Assembly: GCA_902727855.1 (NCBI GenBank)
Contig: CACVAS010000107.1
Location: 1-64,000 of the forward strand
Direction of reading: 5' to 3'
DNA from: an uncultured Sulfurovum sp.
GTDB taxonomy: Bacteria > Campylobacterota > Campylobacteria > Campylobacterales > Sulfurovaceae
DNA: 64,000 nt
Shown: one piece after another, positions 35,736-43,323 of the stretch
How the letters are laid out: every line of letters begins with the position of its first letter
Position numbering within the stretch: position 1 is the stretch's first letter
Notes under the pieces: generated by a model
Databases searched by the model: none
Told to the model about the DNA's origin: nothing
What the model saw: the letters and a program-made list of their open reading frames with translations, nothing else
Position numbers and translations under genes: made by a program

Positions 35736-36684
35736 TACAGACTGGTGTTACTTTCAAGGTGATAGTGAACAAAAAGAGTTTAAAGCACCCACAGCACCAC
35801 CATGGAGAATTAGAAAAAATAGAGTAAAGAGTTATTGTACCTTTTCAGATAAAGTTAAAAAGATGGTTTCAGCAGCTTTGATTTTGAGAAGACCTCTTCT
35901 TATTACAGGTAATCCTGGGATTGGTAAGTCTTCTTTGGCAGAAGCAGTTATGCATGAGTTAAAGCTAGGTGATGAGGTACTTTACTGGCGAATTGGAACA
36001 CAGAGTAAGTTAAAAGATGGTCTCTACTCTTATGATGCTTTGTCTCGTTTGCAAGATGTTCAAACAGGTGAAGAAGATTCTGAAGGTGAAAAAATCTCTA
36101 AAAAAATTGAAAACTATTTGAAATTAGAAGCTTTAGGTACAGCTTTTACTTCTAAAACACAACGTGTTGTCCTTATAGATGAGATAGATAAAAGTCCTAT
36201 TGATTTACCAAATAATTTACTGCATATATTTGAAGAGAATGAGTTTGAGATACCTGAACTAAAGCGTTTAAAGAACTATAGTTTTGACAATGGTGAAGGT
36301 TTTCATACAATCGATAATGGTCTAGTAAAATGTGATATCGATACGTTTCCACTTATCATTATGACCTCTAATGGTGAACGTGACTTCCCAATGGCATTTA
36401 TGCGTCGTTGTCTTCACTTAGAGCTTAAAGACCCAACGGACAAAGAGTTAGCTAAAATTGTCAATAAACATTTTGAACAGATAAAAGTTAAACTTGACCA
36501 AGAGAAGTTAGAGAAGATTATCAGGTCATTTATTAAACTACGAGATAGTGAAGAGAACAAAGTATATCTTTCAACAGATCAGTTGCTTAATGCTGTCTAT
36601 TTGATGGAACAAGATGAAAGTATTGACCTTACGAATGCTGATGATGAGATGATTGATGGTATTTGGAAAAATCTTTTAGGTTAG
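35728..36684 (+). CDS. MoxR-type AAA+ ATPase of the conflict system
   Basis: 318 aa. Walker A GNPGIGKSS (about 61-69), Walker B VVLIDEIDKSP (about 145-155), sensor MTSNGERDFPMAFMRRC with the arginine finger. ATG 35728 has AAGGAG upstream and overlaps the caspase gene by 8 bases. MoxR proteins remodel client complexes with vWA partners; here the vWA partner follows after 4 bases. Confidence 0.9.
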   Translation: MANTDWCYFQGDSEQKEFKAPTAPPWRIRKNRVKSYCTFSDKVKKMVSAALILRRPLLITGNPGIGKSSLAEAVMHELKLGDEVLYWRIGTQSKLKDGLYSYDALSRLQDVQTGEEDSEGEKISKKIENYLKLEALGTAFTSKTQRVVLIDEIDKSPIDLPNNLLHIFEENEFEIPELKRLKNYSFDNGEGFHTIDNGLVKCDIDTFPLIIMTSNGERDFPMAFMRRCLHLELKDPTDKELAKIVNKHFEQIKVKLDQEKLEKIIRSFIKLRDSEENKVYLSTDQLLNAVYLMEQDESIDLTNADDEMIDGIWKNLLG

Positions 36685-36688
36685 AATT

Positions 36689-39028
36689 TTGAAACAAGAA
36701 CTTGAAGAGCTAATTTCTTACTTACACCGTCTTGACCATGTAAATATGGATAAAATGGACGATGCACAATTAGCAGACATACTATGGTTGGCTACGCACA
36801 TACCAGAAGTACAAAAAGCTAGGCAAAAGAAGTCAAACAGTGAGTTTTTGAAATGGTTACGTAAGTGGTTCTCTTCTTTATTTTCAAGCAATATAAAATA
36901 TAAAGACAAAAACGAGGAAAATAAAAATAAGAACACCATTGATCAAGATGACTTGATTGTAGAGGAGTCTACGCCTCTTATTCCAAAACGATTAAAAGAT
37001 AGCAATCAATTTAGTGTTCAAATTCCTCAAAAGAGAGATTTTTTTATAAATAATGAACTTTTAAAAGCATTAGAACCTTTGAAGATTAGTCATGTTTCGA
37101 GTCAAGAGAGTTTAGAAGTTGATGTAGATGAAACTGTAGATAGTTTTGCTCAGACCAATGTACTTAAACCTAAATTTCAAGCCAAAGTTGAAAACTACTA
37201 TGATTTATATTTGATGATAGACATAAGTGAGTCGATGTATATTTGGCAAGAGAGTATCGAAGTTTTTATGAAAAAGTTAGAGATATTTTCTATCTTTAAA
37301 ACGATTAAATTTTTGTACCTTGATAGTTCGGAAAATGAAGCACAGATATATAACAATAAACACAAAACTTCCAAAGCTTCTAAGTTGTTAAATCATGAAG
37401 GACGTAGTATTCTTTTTATCATTACTGATTGTATCGCTCCTGCTTGGAGTAGGGGTGATATGATGGCGAAGCTTTATGGGTATCAGAAAAGAATGCCAAC
37501 AAGCATCATCAATATGTTACCTAGAAGAATGTGGAAAGGTACAGTACTTAGACAAACAAACATTACAAGACTAAAAAGAGAAGGTCAAGTCATAAGTTCA
37601 GATATAGATGAATTGTTACTTTCATTTGATCAAAACTACTTTAAACAAGATGTTTTAAAAGTTCCTATTGCCAACTTTTCTATAGATAACTTTAGAGCTA
37701 TGGCAAGTTTTATGAGTGGTAGAGTAGATAGCTCATGTAGAGGAATCATCGCTAGTATAGAGGAGTTTTCAAATCAACAAGAAAAAGAGTTAACTGAGGA
37801 ATTAACAGCAGATGAACGTGTTCAAGAGTTTTTTAACCACAGCTCAAGTTCTGCTCATAAATTGGCACTCTATCTCTCTGTTTGTACCCATTTAAATTTT
37901 CCTATTATGAAAATGATTCAACACAATATGCTTCCAGACTCGACGCAGTTAGATTTTGCAGAGTTTTCTGTGGGTGGGCTTTTAGATAAAAGTAAAAAAG
38001 ATGAATTTTATACATTTCATACAGGAGTAAGAGAACTATTACAAGAGAAACTGAGTCCTTACAAATCAGCAGAGATATTTGAAAGAAACTCAAGGTTTAT
38101 TGCCAAAAACTTAGGTTCATCCTTAGAGTTTTCTGCATTATTAATGGATGAGAGTAGTAATGATGAATGGACAAATAAGGATAAAATATTTGCTGAAATG
38201 TCTTTTTCTGTTTTGGAACGTTTGGGTGGTAATTATCAACAACGAGTAGAGAGAATTCGTAGAAATAGATTTGGAAATAGTCATAAGAAGAAAGATTTAC
38301 CAAAAGAGGTAATTCATGAAATAGTCTTCAATAGTGATTCTGAAGATAAAGACACCATCCACCCAAAAACCAACACCTACCAAATGGGTTCAAACACTGG
38401 AGATGACGATGAAAAACCAGTCCACCAAATCACTTTCGACTACGACTTCGCTATAGCAAAAACCCCAGTAACCTTTGAAGAGTATGACTTATATTGTGAA
38501 GATACCAAAACAAAAAAACCAGATGATGAAGGTTGGGGAAGAGGACAACGACCTGTTATAAATGTTTCGTGGAATGATGCAGAGGGATACTGTAAATGGT
38601 TAAGTAAAAAAACAAAAAAAGAGTACAGACTACCAACAGAAGCAGAGTGGGAGTATGCTTGTCGAGCTGGAACAACTACTAAGTGGAGTTTTGGAGATGA
38701 TGAAAAAGCGTTAGATAATTATGCCTGGTATACTAAAAACTCTAATAGTAAAACACACCCAGTAGGTAAAAAGTTGCCAAATCCATGGGGCTTATATGAC
38801 ATGTATGGAAATGTATGGGAATGGTGTCAAGATGACTGGTTAAATAATTACAATGATACTCCTAGAGATGGAACAGCCTATGAAGATGAAAGTACAGATA
38901 GTAAAGTTGTTCGTGGTGGGTCGTGGGTCGTTATTGCTTTCTTCACTCGGTCTGTCTATCGTATCGATGGGGATCCTTCTTATCGTTATTTCAGTGGGGG
39001 GTTTCGTCTCCTCAGAACTTTACCTTAG
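36689..39028 (+). CDS. vWA protein with C-terminal FGE-sulfatase domain bearing a DGR-type variable tip
   Basis: 779 aa, TTG start. An N-terminal helical part (1-160) leads to a vWA domain (~168-340) with MIDAS-like DISES at 178-182, then a helical middle (~340-550) and an FGE-sulfatase/C-type-lectin-fold domain (~557-779: YRLPTEAEWEYACRAG, GNVWEWCQDDW, RGGSW 742-746, GGFRLLRT). The FGE active-site cysteines are not evident, so binding rather than catalysis is expected. Residues 747-770 are the variable stretch that matches the template repeat at 39215. As third component with MoxR and the caspase-VMAP protein it is the likely sensor. A TAG in a dispersed repeat ends the gene. Confidence 0.88.
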   Translation: MKQELEELISYLHRLDHVNMDKMDDAQLADILWLATHIPEVQKARQKKSNSEFLKWLRKWFSSLFSSNIKYKDKNEENKNKNTIDQDDLIVEESTPLIPKRLKDSNQFSVQIPQKRDFFINNELLKALEPLKISHVSSQESLEVDVDETVDSFAQTNVLKPKFQAKVENYYDLYLMIDISESMYIWQESIEVFMKKLEIFSIFKTIKFLYLDSSENEAQIYNNKHKTSKASKLLNHEGRSILFIITDCIAPAWSRGDMMAKLYGYQKRMPTSIINMLPRRMWKGTVLRQTNITRLKREGQVISSDIDELLLSFDQNYFKQDVLKVPIANFSIDNFRAMASFMSGRVDSSCRGIIASIEEFSNQQEKELTEELTADERVQEFFNHSSSSAHKLALYLSVCTHLNFPIMKMIQHNMLPDSTQLDFAEFSVGGLLDKSKKDEFYTFHTGVRELLQEKLSPYKSAEIFERNSRFIAKNLGSSLEFSALLMDESSNDEWTNKDKIFAEMSFSVLERLGGNYQQRVERIRRNRFGNSHKKKDLPKEVIHEIVFNSDSEDKDTIHPKTNTYQMGSNTGDDDEKPVHQITFDYDFAIAKTPVTFEEYDLYCEDTKTKKPDDEGWGRGQRPVINVSWNDAEGYCKWLSKKTKKEYRLPTEAEWEYACRAGTTTKWSFGDDEKALDNYAWYTKNSNSKTHPVGKKLPNPWGLYDMYGNVWEWCQDDWLNNYNDTPRDGTAYEDESTDSKVVRGGSWVVIAFFTRSVYRIDGDPSYRYFSGGFRLLRTLP
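38912..39019 (+). repeat. variable repeat VR1 (DGR target) in the vWA-FGE gene
   Basis: 108 bases from the Arg codon of RGGSW to the Thr of FRLLRT. Aligned without gaps to the template at 39215, it differs between the Trp codon and GGG at 26 of 72 positions by hand count; 21 of these are adenines in the template. The flanks (CGTGGTGGGTCGTGG and GGGTTTCGTCTCCTC) are identical. Confidence 0.88.
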
Positions 39029-39120
39029 CTTCGACAAGCTCAGCTTCCGAGGTTTTTGGTCTTTTTTACCCTTGGGATTCTTTCTTTTGGTTTTTTCTTT
39101 TGCGATGAATATCGCACGAT
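39020..39120 (+). repeat. 3' tail duplicated after both FGE genes
   Basis: The sequence from the stop codon onward (TAGCTTCGACAAGCTCAGCT, then TCCGAGG and TTTACCCTTGGGATTCTT) recurs nearly unchanged at 40674-40745. The copy suggests duplication of an FGE-VR-tail unit, or conserved DNA needed for retrohoming. Confidence 0.75.
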
Positions 39121-39164
39121 AAACTTTGAATTGAATAAATGTTTTTAATTTTCTCTGTGAGATG

Positions 39165-39179
39165 GTCACACCTACGGTC
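39165..39179. repeat. 15-base dispersed repeat
   Basis: GGTCACACCTACGGT occurs here and again at 51063-51077, close to both DGR-like loci. Both copies sit in non-coding DNA. Confidence 0.5.
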
Positions 39180-39214
39180 GGCATGATTGAAATTGTTTGT
39201 GGAGGTAGTACCTT

Positions 39215-39322
39215 CGTGGTGGGTCGTGGAACAATAATGCTAACAATACACGTTCGGCTTATCGTAACAATAGGAATCCTACTAATCGTAATAACAATAG
39301 GGGGTTTCGTCTCCTCAAAACT
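39215..39322 (+). repeat. template repeat (TR) of a diversity-generating retroelement
   Basis: A non-coding 108-base copy of the FGE C-terminal tip in which the variable codons are nearly all AAC or AAT. In the VR frame it reads RGGSW, then [20 protein letters not shown] and a further Asn run, then GFRLLKT. A stop codon 9 bases upstream in that frame shows it is not translated as an FGE. 30 of 72 core bases are A. The remaining 450-base gap (39029-39480) holds no gene; no reverse transcriptase or Avd gene is nearby. Confidence 0.88.
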
Positions 39323-39337
39323 TACTGTGCCAGAGTT

Positions 39338-39355
39338 TATAACAGTGATGTTATA
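39338..39355 (+). ncRNA. hairpin just 3' of the template repeat
   Basis: TATAACA-GTGA-TGTTATA is a perfect 7-bp stem with a 4-base loop, 15 bases after the TR. It could be part of the structured DGR RNA that primes reverse transcription, or a weak terminator. Confidence 0.4.
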
Positions 39356-39480
39356 GAGCGTGCCATTTTTAAGTTCACTACCTCCTCGGCTTTGCCGTAA
39401 ACAGAGATGGTGGTGTTGGTTTTTAAATCAGCATCATCCTAAATGTGTTATAATAAATCAATAATTTAAAAGGATAGAGC

Positions 39481-39681
39481 ATGAGTTTAAATGATATTAT
39501 TAATGAAGCATTGACTTTGAAGCCACAAGAGCGTTATCTTATTATTGAAAATTTAGTTCAGAGTTTAAACCAACCTAATCCTCAGATAGACAAACTTTGG
39601 ATAGAAGAATCAATGAAGCGTGTTGAAGCTACTAAACAAGGTACATTGAAAACAGTTTCTTATGAAGATGTTTTTTCATGA
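39481..39681 (+). CDS. addiction-module antitoxin
   Basis: 66 aa. It fits the small addiction-module component family: EALTLKPQERYLIIENLVQSL followed by IDKLWIEESMKRVEA. It overlaps the toxin by 4 bases. It is proposed to neutralise the RelE/ParE-like toxin and to repress their promoter (AAAGGATAGAGC is its ribosome site). Confidence 0.85.
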   Translation: MSLNDIINEALTLKPQERYLIIENLVQSLNQPNPQIDKLWIEESMKRVEATKQGTLKTVSYEDVFS

Positions 39682-39965
39682 TGACTTTAGCATTTTCAGA
39701 GTTAGCTCAACAGGAGCTAGAAGATGCACGTGACTATTATAATTTACAACAAGAAAATCTTGGAGAAAGATTTAAAGAACATATAAAAGAGAGCATTGAT
39801 AACATTCAAGAGTTCCCTTTGCTCTACCCAAAAATTAATGATGTGCTTTATCGAGTTGTTGTACATAAGTTTCCATACAGTATTTTTTATATAGTAGATG
39901 AAAATAGAATTGTGATTATTTCTATCGCTCACCAAAACAGAAAACCTTTTTATCAGGTAGATTAA
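39678..39965 (+). CDS. RelE/ParE-family toxin
   Basis: 95 aa. The RelE/ParE pattern is clear: FSELAQQELEDARDYYN, LGERFKEHIKESIDNI, FPLLYPKI, VVVHKFPYSIFYIVDE and IISIAHQNRKP. RelE types cut mRNA at the ribosome and ParE types poison gyrase; the choice cannot be made here. The FGE gene starts directly after its stop, so it may share its transcript. Confidence 0.9.
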   Translation: MMTLAFSELAQQELEDARDYYNLQQENLGERFKEHIKESIDNIQEFPLLYPKINDVLYRVVVHKFPYSIFYIVDENRIVIISIAHQNRKPFYQVD

Positions 39966-40682
39966 ATGACAACAAAACCAAAATTTAAAGAACCAGAAAT
40001 GGTAAACATCATCCACCCAAAACCTAAAAAAAGTATGACTATAACTATGGTACATTTGCCTAAGGGTACGTTTATGTTTGGTGAAGGAAGTGGTGCTAAA
40101 AAAGTCAACATAGATGATGAGTTTGAGATAGGTAAATATCCTGTTACATTTGATGAATATGATGCTTATTGTGAAGATAAAAATATAGAAAAACCAGATG
40201 ATAGAGGTTGGGGAAGAGGAAAACGACCAGTTATAAATGTTTCGTGGCATGATGCACAGGCATACTGTAAATGGTTGAGTGACAAAACAAACAAAGAGTA
40301 CAGACTACCAACCGAAGCAGAGTGGGAATATGCTTGTCGAGCTGGAAAAAATACTAAGTGGAGCTTTGGAGATGATGAGAAAGAGTTGGGTAGGTATGCT
40401 TGGTATGATAAAAACTCTTATGATTTAGGTTCTAGTAATGAAGATTATGGAACACATCCTGTAGGCGAAAAACTGGCTAACCCATGGGGGTTACATGATA
40501 TGCATGGCAATGTATGGGAGTGGTGTGAAGATTGGTATGACAAAGATAAAAAAAGAAAAGTCCTTCGTGGTGGGTCGTGGGTCGATGATGCTAGCTTCTC
40601 TCGGTCTGCCTATCGTGTCAATTGGTATCCTACTATTCGTAATATCGATGGGGGGTTTCGTCTCCTCAGAACTTTACCTTAG
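39966..40682 (+). CDS. stand-alone FGE-sulfatase-domain protein with DGR-type variable tip
   Basis: 238 aa, beginning right after the toxin stop codon (TAAATG). It has no signal peptide. The FGE/C-type-lectin fold covers residues ~30-238: MVHLPKGTFMFGEG, YRLPTEAEWEYACRAG, GNVWEWCEDWYD, RGGSW at 201-205 and GGFRLLRT. It closely parallels the C-terminal domain of the vWA protein, so it arose by duplication. Residues 206-229 are the variable stretch. It may be an alternative sensor for the same conflict system. Confidence 0.88.
   Translation: MTTKPKFKEPEMVNIIHPKPKKSMTITMVHLPKGTFMFGEGSGAKKVNIDDEFEIGKYPVTFDEYDAYCEDKNIEKPDDRGWGRGKRPVINVSWHDAQAYCKWLSDKTNKEYRLPTEAEWEYACRAGKNTKWSFGDDEKELGRYAWYDKNSYDLGSSNEDYGTHPVGEKLANPWGLHDMHGNVWEWCEDWYDKDKKRKVLRGGSWVDDASFSRSAYRVNWYPTIRNIDGGFRLLRTLP
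40566..40673 (+). repeat. variable repeat VR2 (DGR target) in the stand-alone FGE gene
   Basis: Aligned to the template, 21 of 72 core positions differ by hand count and 17 of them are template adenines. VR1 and VR2 differ from each other at 18 positions, 17 at template adenines. The nearly identical 3' tail follows. Confidence 0.88.
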
Positions 40683-40745
40683 CTTCGACAAGCTCAGCTT
40701 CCGAGGGTTTTGGTCTTTTTTACCCTTGGGATTCTTGCTTTTGAT
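40674..40745 (+). repeat. second copy of the FGE 3' tail
   Basis: Nearly identical to 39020-39092, including the 20-mer starting at the stop codon. The following bases up to the protease gene contain no gene. Confidence 0.75.
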
Positions 40746-40857
40746 TTTTTGTATGTCGGTTTCTGTGATGCCGACAACTGTTAAACCTTACCCCATTAAC
40801 CTACAATTAGATAAAAGACTATAGAATATTTCACTAAATATAAGGAAATATCATTTA

Positions 40858-42297
40858 ATGAAATTATTTATCACAGTATTATTAAGTACGCTATTTGTAG
40901 TTGCAAATGCTTCACAAGAAGACATTACTAAACAGGCTATTGTTAAAATATATACAACATCTAAAGTTGCAAACTATTTAGAACCTTGGAACTCTTCAGT
41001 GCGTTCTAGTACGGGTTCTGGTGCTATTATAGAGGGTGGGTACATTCTTACTAATGCGCATGTGGTTGCCAACCAGTCTTTTTTAGAAGTACAACGCTAT
41101 GGTCAACGAAAACGTTATATAGCCACCGTGTACGCGGTGTCACACCAAGCTGACCTTGCGTTGTTAAAGGTGGAGGATGAGGCATTTTTTAAGGGTGTGG
41201 AAGCACTTACTTTTGGCACTCTACCAAAAGTAGAACAAAAGATTGTGGTCTATGGTTACCCTATGGGAGGGTCTACCCTTTCAGCGACTATAGGTGTGGT
41301 GTCCCGTGTAGAGCACCATACCTATGCGCATAGTGGAGAGTCTTTTTTAGCCGTACAAGTTGACGCTGCTGTGAACCCAGGAAACTCAGGTGGCCCAGCA
41401 CTTTCAAATGGAAAAATAGTAGGTGTGGTGATGCAGGTGATTAAAAAGTCACAAAATATAGGTTACCTAGTGCCTATAAGTATGGTTAAACACTTTATAG
41501 ATGACATGAAAGATGGGAAGTATAATGGATTTGCAGACTTAGGCATAAGCACACAAAAGTTAGAAAATCCTGCTTTGCGTCGTTACTATAAGTTAGATGA
41601 GAATACGTCTGGAAAACTTATTGACAAAGTGGTACATAACTCTTCTCTTAGTAAAGTTTTACAAGTGGGTGACATACTCACAGCAGTCGATGGCCATAAT
41701 GTAGAAAATGATGGTACAGTAGAGTTTCGTAAGCATGAGTACACGCATTTTCATCATTTTATTGATGCCTATCAAATGGGTGATGTAGTGAAACTAGATA
41801 TTATACGTGACCAAAAGCCTATGACGATAGAAGCAACATTAAAATACACCGCAGATGATATGTATTTGGTAAAAACAACACGTTATGATGAGATGCCTAC
41901 TTATGCCATCTATGGTGGCTATGTCTTTTCTCCTTTAACACGTAACCTTATACGTGCTACCAATAGAAATCGTTTAAAGTTAAGCTACTTAGCATCTAGA
42001 TGGAAAGAGAAAGACAAAGATGAAGTGGTGGTGCTTCTGAAGGTACTCGCTTCAGACATAAGTAGGGGAGACAACAACTTTGGTATGTGGCCTATTGAAA
42101 AAGTAAATGGAAAAACCTTTAAAAACTTTAAAGAGTTTTATGAACTGGTAGAAGCTATAACAGAGCAATACATTGTACTTGAAGACAATGATGGTGTCAA
42201 AGTGATTATTGACAAAAAAGAGGTTGAAGAGAAACAACAGAAGATACTCAAACAGTATAATATTGAGTTTGATAAATCAGAAGATTTACGTTCTTAG
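40858..42297 (+). CDS. DegP/HtrA-like periplasmic serine protease
   Basis: 479 aa. Signal peptide (1-18), trypsin-like domain with His68 (LTNAHVV), Asp99 (ADLALLKVE) and Ser177 (NPGNSGGPAL), then a PDZ region (~225-300) and a further C-terminal domain. It degrades or refolds damaged envelope proteins. It lies just downstream of the island; trypsin-like proteins also occur in conflict systems, but the signal peptide and PDZ favour a housekeeping role. Confidence 0.88.
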   Translation: MKLFITVLLSTLFVVANASQEDITKQAIVKIYTTSKVANYLEPWNSSVRSSTGSGAIIEGGYILTNAHVVANQSFLEVQRYGQRKRYIATVYAVSHQADLALLKVEDEAFFKGVEALTFGTLPKVEQKIVVYGYPMGGSTLSATIGVVSRVEHHTYAHSGESFLAVQVDAAVNPGNSGGPALSNGKIVGVVMQVIKKSQNIGYLVPISMVKHFIDDMKDGKYNGFADLGISTQKLENPALRRYYKLDENTSGKLIDKVVHNSSLSKVLQVGDILTAVDGHNVENDGTVEFRKHEYTHFHHFIDAYQMGDVVKLDIIRDQKPMTIEATLKYTADDMYLVKTTRYDEMPTYAIYGGYVFSPLTRNLIRATNRNRLKLSYLASRWKEKDKDEVVVLLKVLASDISRGDNNFGMWPIEKVNGKTFKNFKEFYELVEAITEQYIVLEDNDGVKVIIDKKEVEEKQQKILKQYNIEFDKSEDLRS

Positions 42298-42322
42298 TAT
42301 CTTTAACAGTGAGAGATAAATG

Positions 42323-42538
42323 CTAGGAGTACTTCTTAAACTGTTCTAGCCACGCCTTATCTTCATCACTGAGTTTACCTACGCGTTCTAAAAGTTTGGC
42401 TTTGGTGTTGATGAGGTCTTCTATTTCAAGGTACTCTAAAAGAGCAGGGTTAATTGTGGGTTCTTCTCTTCCATACGCGATCAGTTTTTCTATGTCTGCT
42501 AGTAGTTTTTCTTTGCTTGGTTCATTTTCAATATTCAT
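42323..42538 (-). CDS. small conserved hypothetical protein
   Basis: 71 aa, predicted all-helical, soluble and charged (SKEKLLADIEKLIAYG; LINTKAKLLERVGKLSDEDK). No family recognised. Divergent from bcp with a 36-base gap, convergent with the DegP-like gene. Confidence 0.65.
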   Translation of the reverse strand: MNIENEPSKEKLLADIEKLIAYGREEPTINPALLEYLEIEDLINTKAKLLERVGKLSDEDKAWLEQFKKYS

Positions 42539-42574
42539 TTTGCTATACTATCAAAAAATCTATAAGGATTACCC

Positions 42575-43042
42575 ATGCTAGAAGTAGGAACCCAAGCCCC
42601 AGACTTTTGTCTGCCAAACCAAGACGATGAAGAGATATGTCTAAGAGATATTAAAGGTAGATGGATAGTCCTTTACTTTTACCCAAAAGACAATACACCA
42701 GGATGTACGACACAAGCATGTGCATTTACCGAAGCAGAGCCTGAGTTTACCGGTATGAATGCCATGATTTTAGGTGTAAGCCCAGACTCGACTGAAAAAC
42801 ATAGAAAATTTATAGAGAAAAAAGAGTTAGGCATTACACTGTTAGCCGATGAAGACAAAGAGCTATGTAACCTTTTTGGTATTTGGCAACTCAAAAAGTT
42901 TATGGGTAAAGAGTACATGGGTGTAGTACGTTCAACGTTTATCATAAACCCTGAAGGTGAAATAGTAGCGACATGGACAAAAGTAAGAGTCAAAAATCAT
43001 GTAGACGAGGTGAAAGCTAAGTTGGAAGAACTTCAAAAGTAA
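42575..43042 (+). CDS. bcp: thioredoxin-dependent peroxiredoxin (BCP/PrxQ)
   Basis: 155 aa. Peroxidatic Cys44 and resolving Cys49 lie in DNTPGCTTQACAF, the atypical 2-Cys BCP arrangement. It reduces peroxides with electrons from thioredoxin. Confidence 0.95.
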   Translation: MLEVGTQAPDFCLPNQDDEEICLRDIKGRWIVLYFYPKDNTPGCTTQACAFTEAEPEFTGMNAMILGVSPDSTEKHRKFIEKKELGITLLADEDKELCNLFGIWQLKKFMGKEYMGVVRSTFIINPEGEIVATWTKVRVKNHVDEVKAKLEELQK

Positions 43043-43099
43043 TCATTTAATAGGTGGGAGTATCTTCTCTCACTTCTCAGAATCTTTCCATTTTATAAA

Positions 43100-43323
43100 A
43101 TCTTAAAAATATTTCGATATAATTGCGTTTCTTATTCCGTATGGGATATGAAAAATACACATGTAGTTATTCCTTGCACGGTTGTGTGGCTTTACTTTAA
43201 AAGCAAACATTGAGGACTACAGCGGATTAAACCTAGTGATGAAGCAAAATGTGCTTTTAACGAAATTTTTATGCAGTATGTTATTGAAAATTTTATTATG
43301 ATTATATATGTCAAGGAGACAAA
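43100..43323 (+). promoter_or_regulatory. rpsB 5' leader, possible autoregulatory RNA
   Basis: The 280-base gap before rpsB has no gene. A likely -10 region (CGATATAAT near 43115) leaves a leader of roughly 200 bases with mixed-base, structured-looking sequence, for example AAAGCAAACATTGAGG and the AAAATGTGCTTTTAACG stretch. S2 leaders bind S2 in other bacteria; that is inference here. Confidence 0.35.

Noticed and set aside
39026-39045. Hairpin at the FGE stop codons as the DGR homing hairpin
   Set aside because: The same 20-mer ends ilvE, which is not a DGR target, so it is a dispersed repeat and not specific evidence for homing.
38853-39122. Overlapping frame through VR1 and the 3' tail (and its twin at 40495-40824)
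   Set aside because: Both are shifted readings of the FGE coding end and tail; the FGE frame has clear domain motifs and these do not.
39162-39356. Open frame across the template repeat reading a hydrophobic peptide
   Set aside because: It is an out-of-register reading of the A-rich template; the region is better explained as non-coding TR, with no ribosome site.
40858-42297. DegP-like protease as an effector of the conflict system
   Set aside because: Signal peptide and PDZ region point to envelope quality control; adjacency alone is weak evidence.
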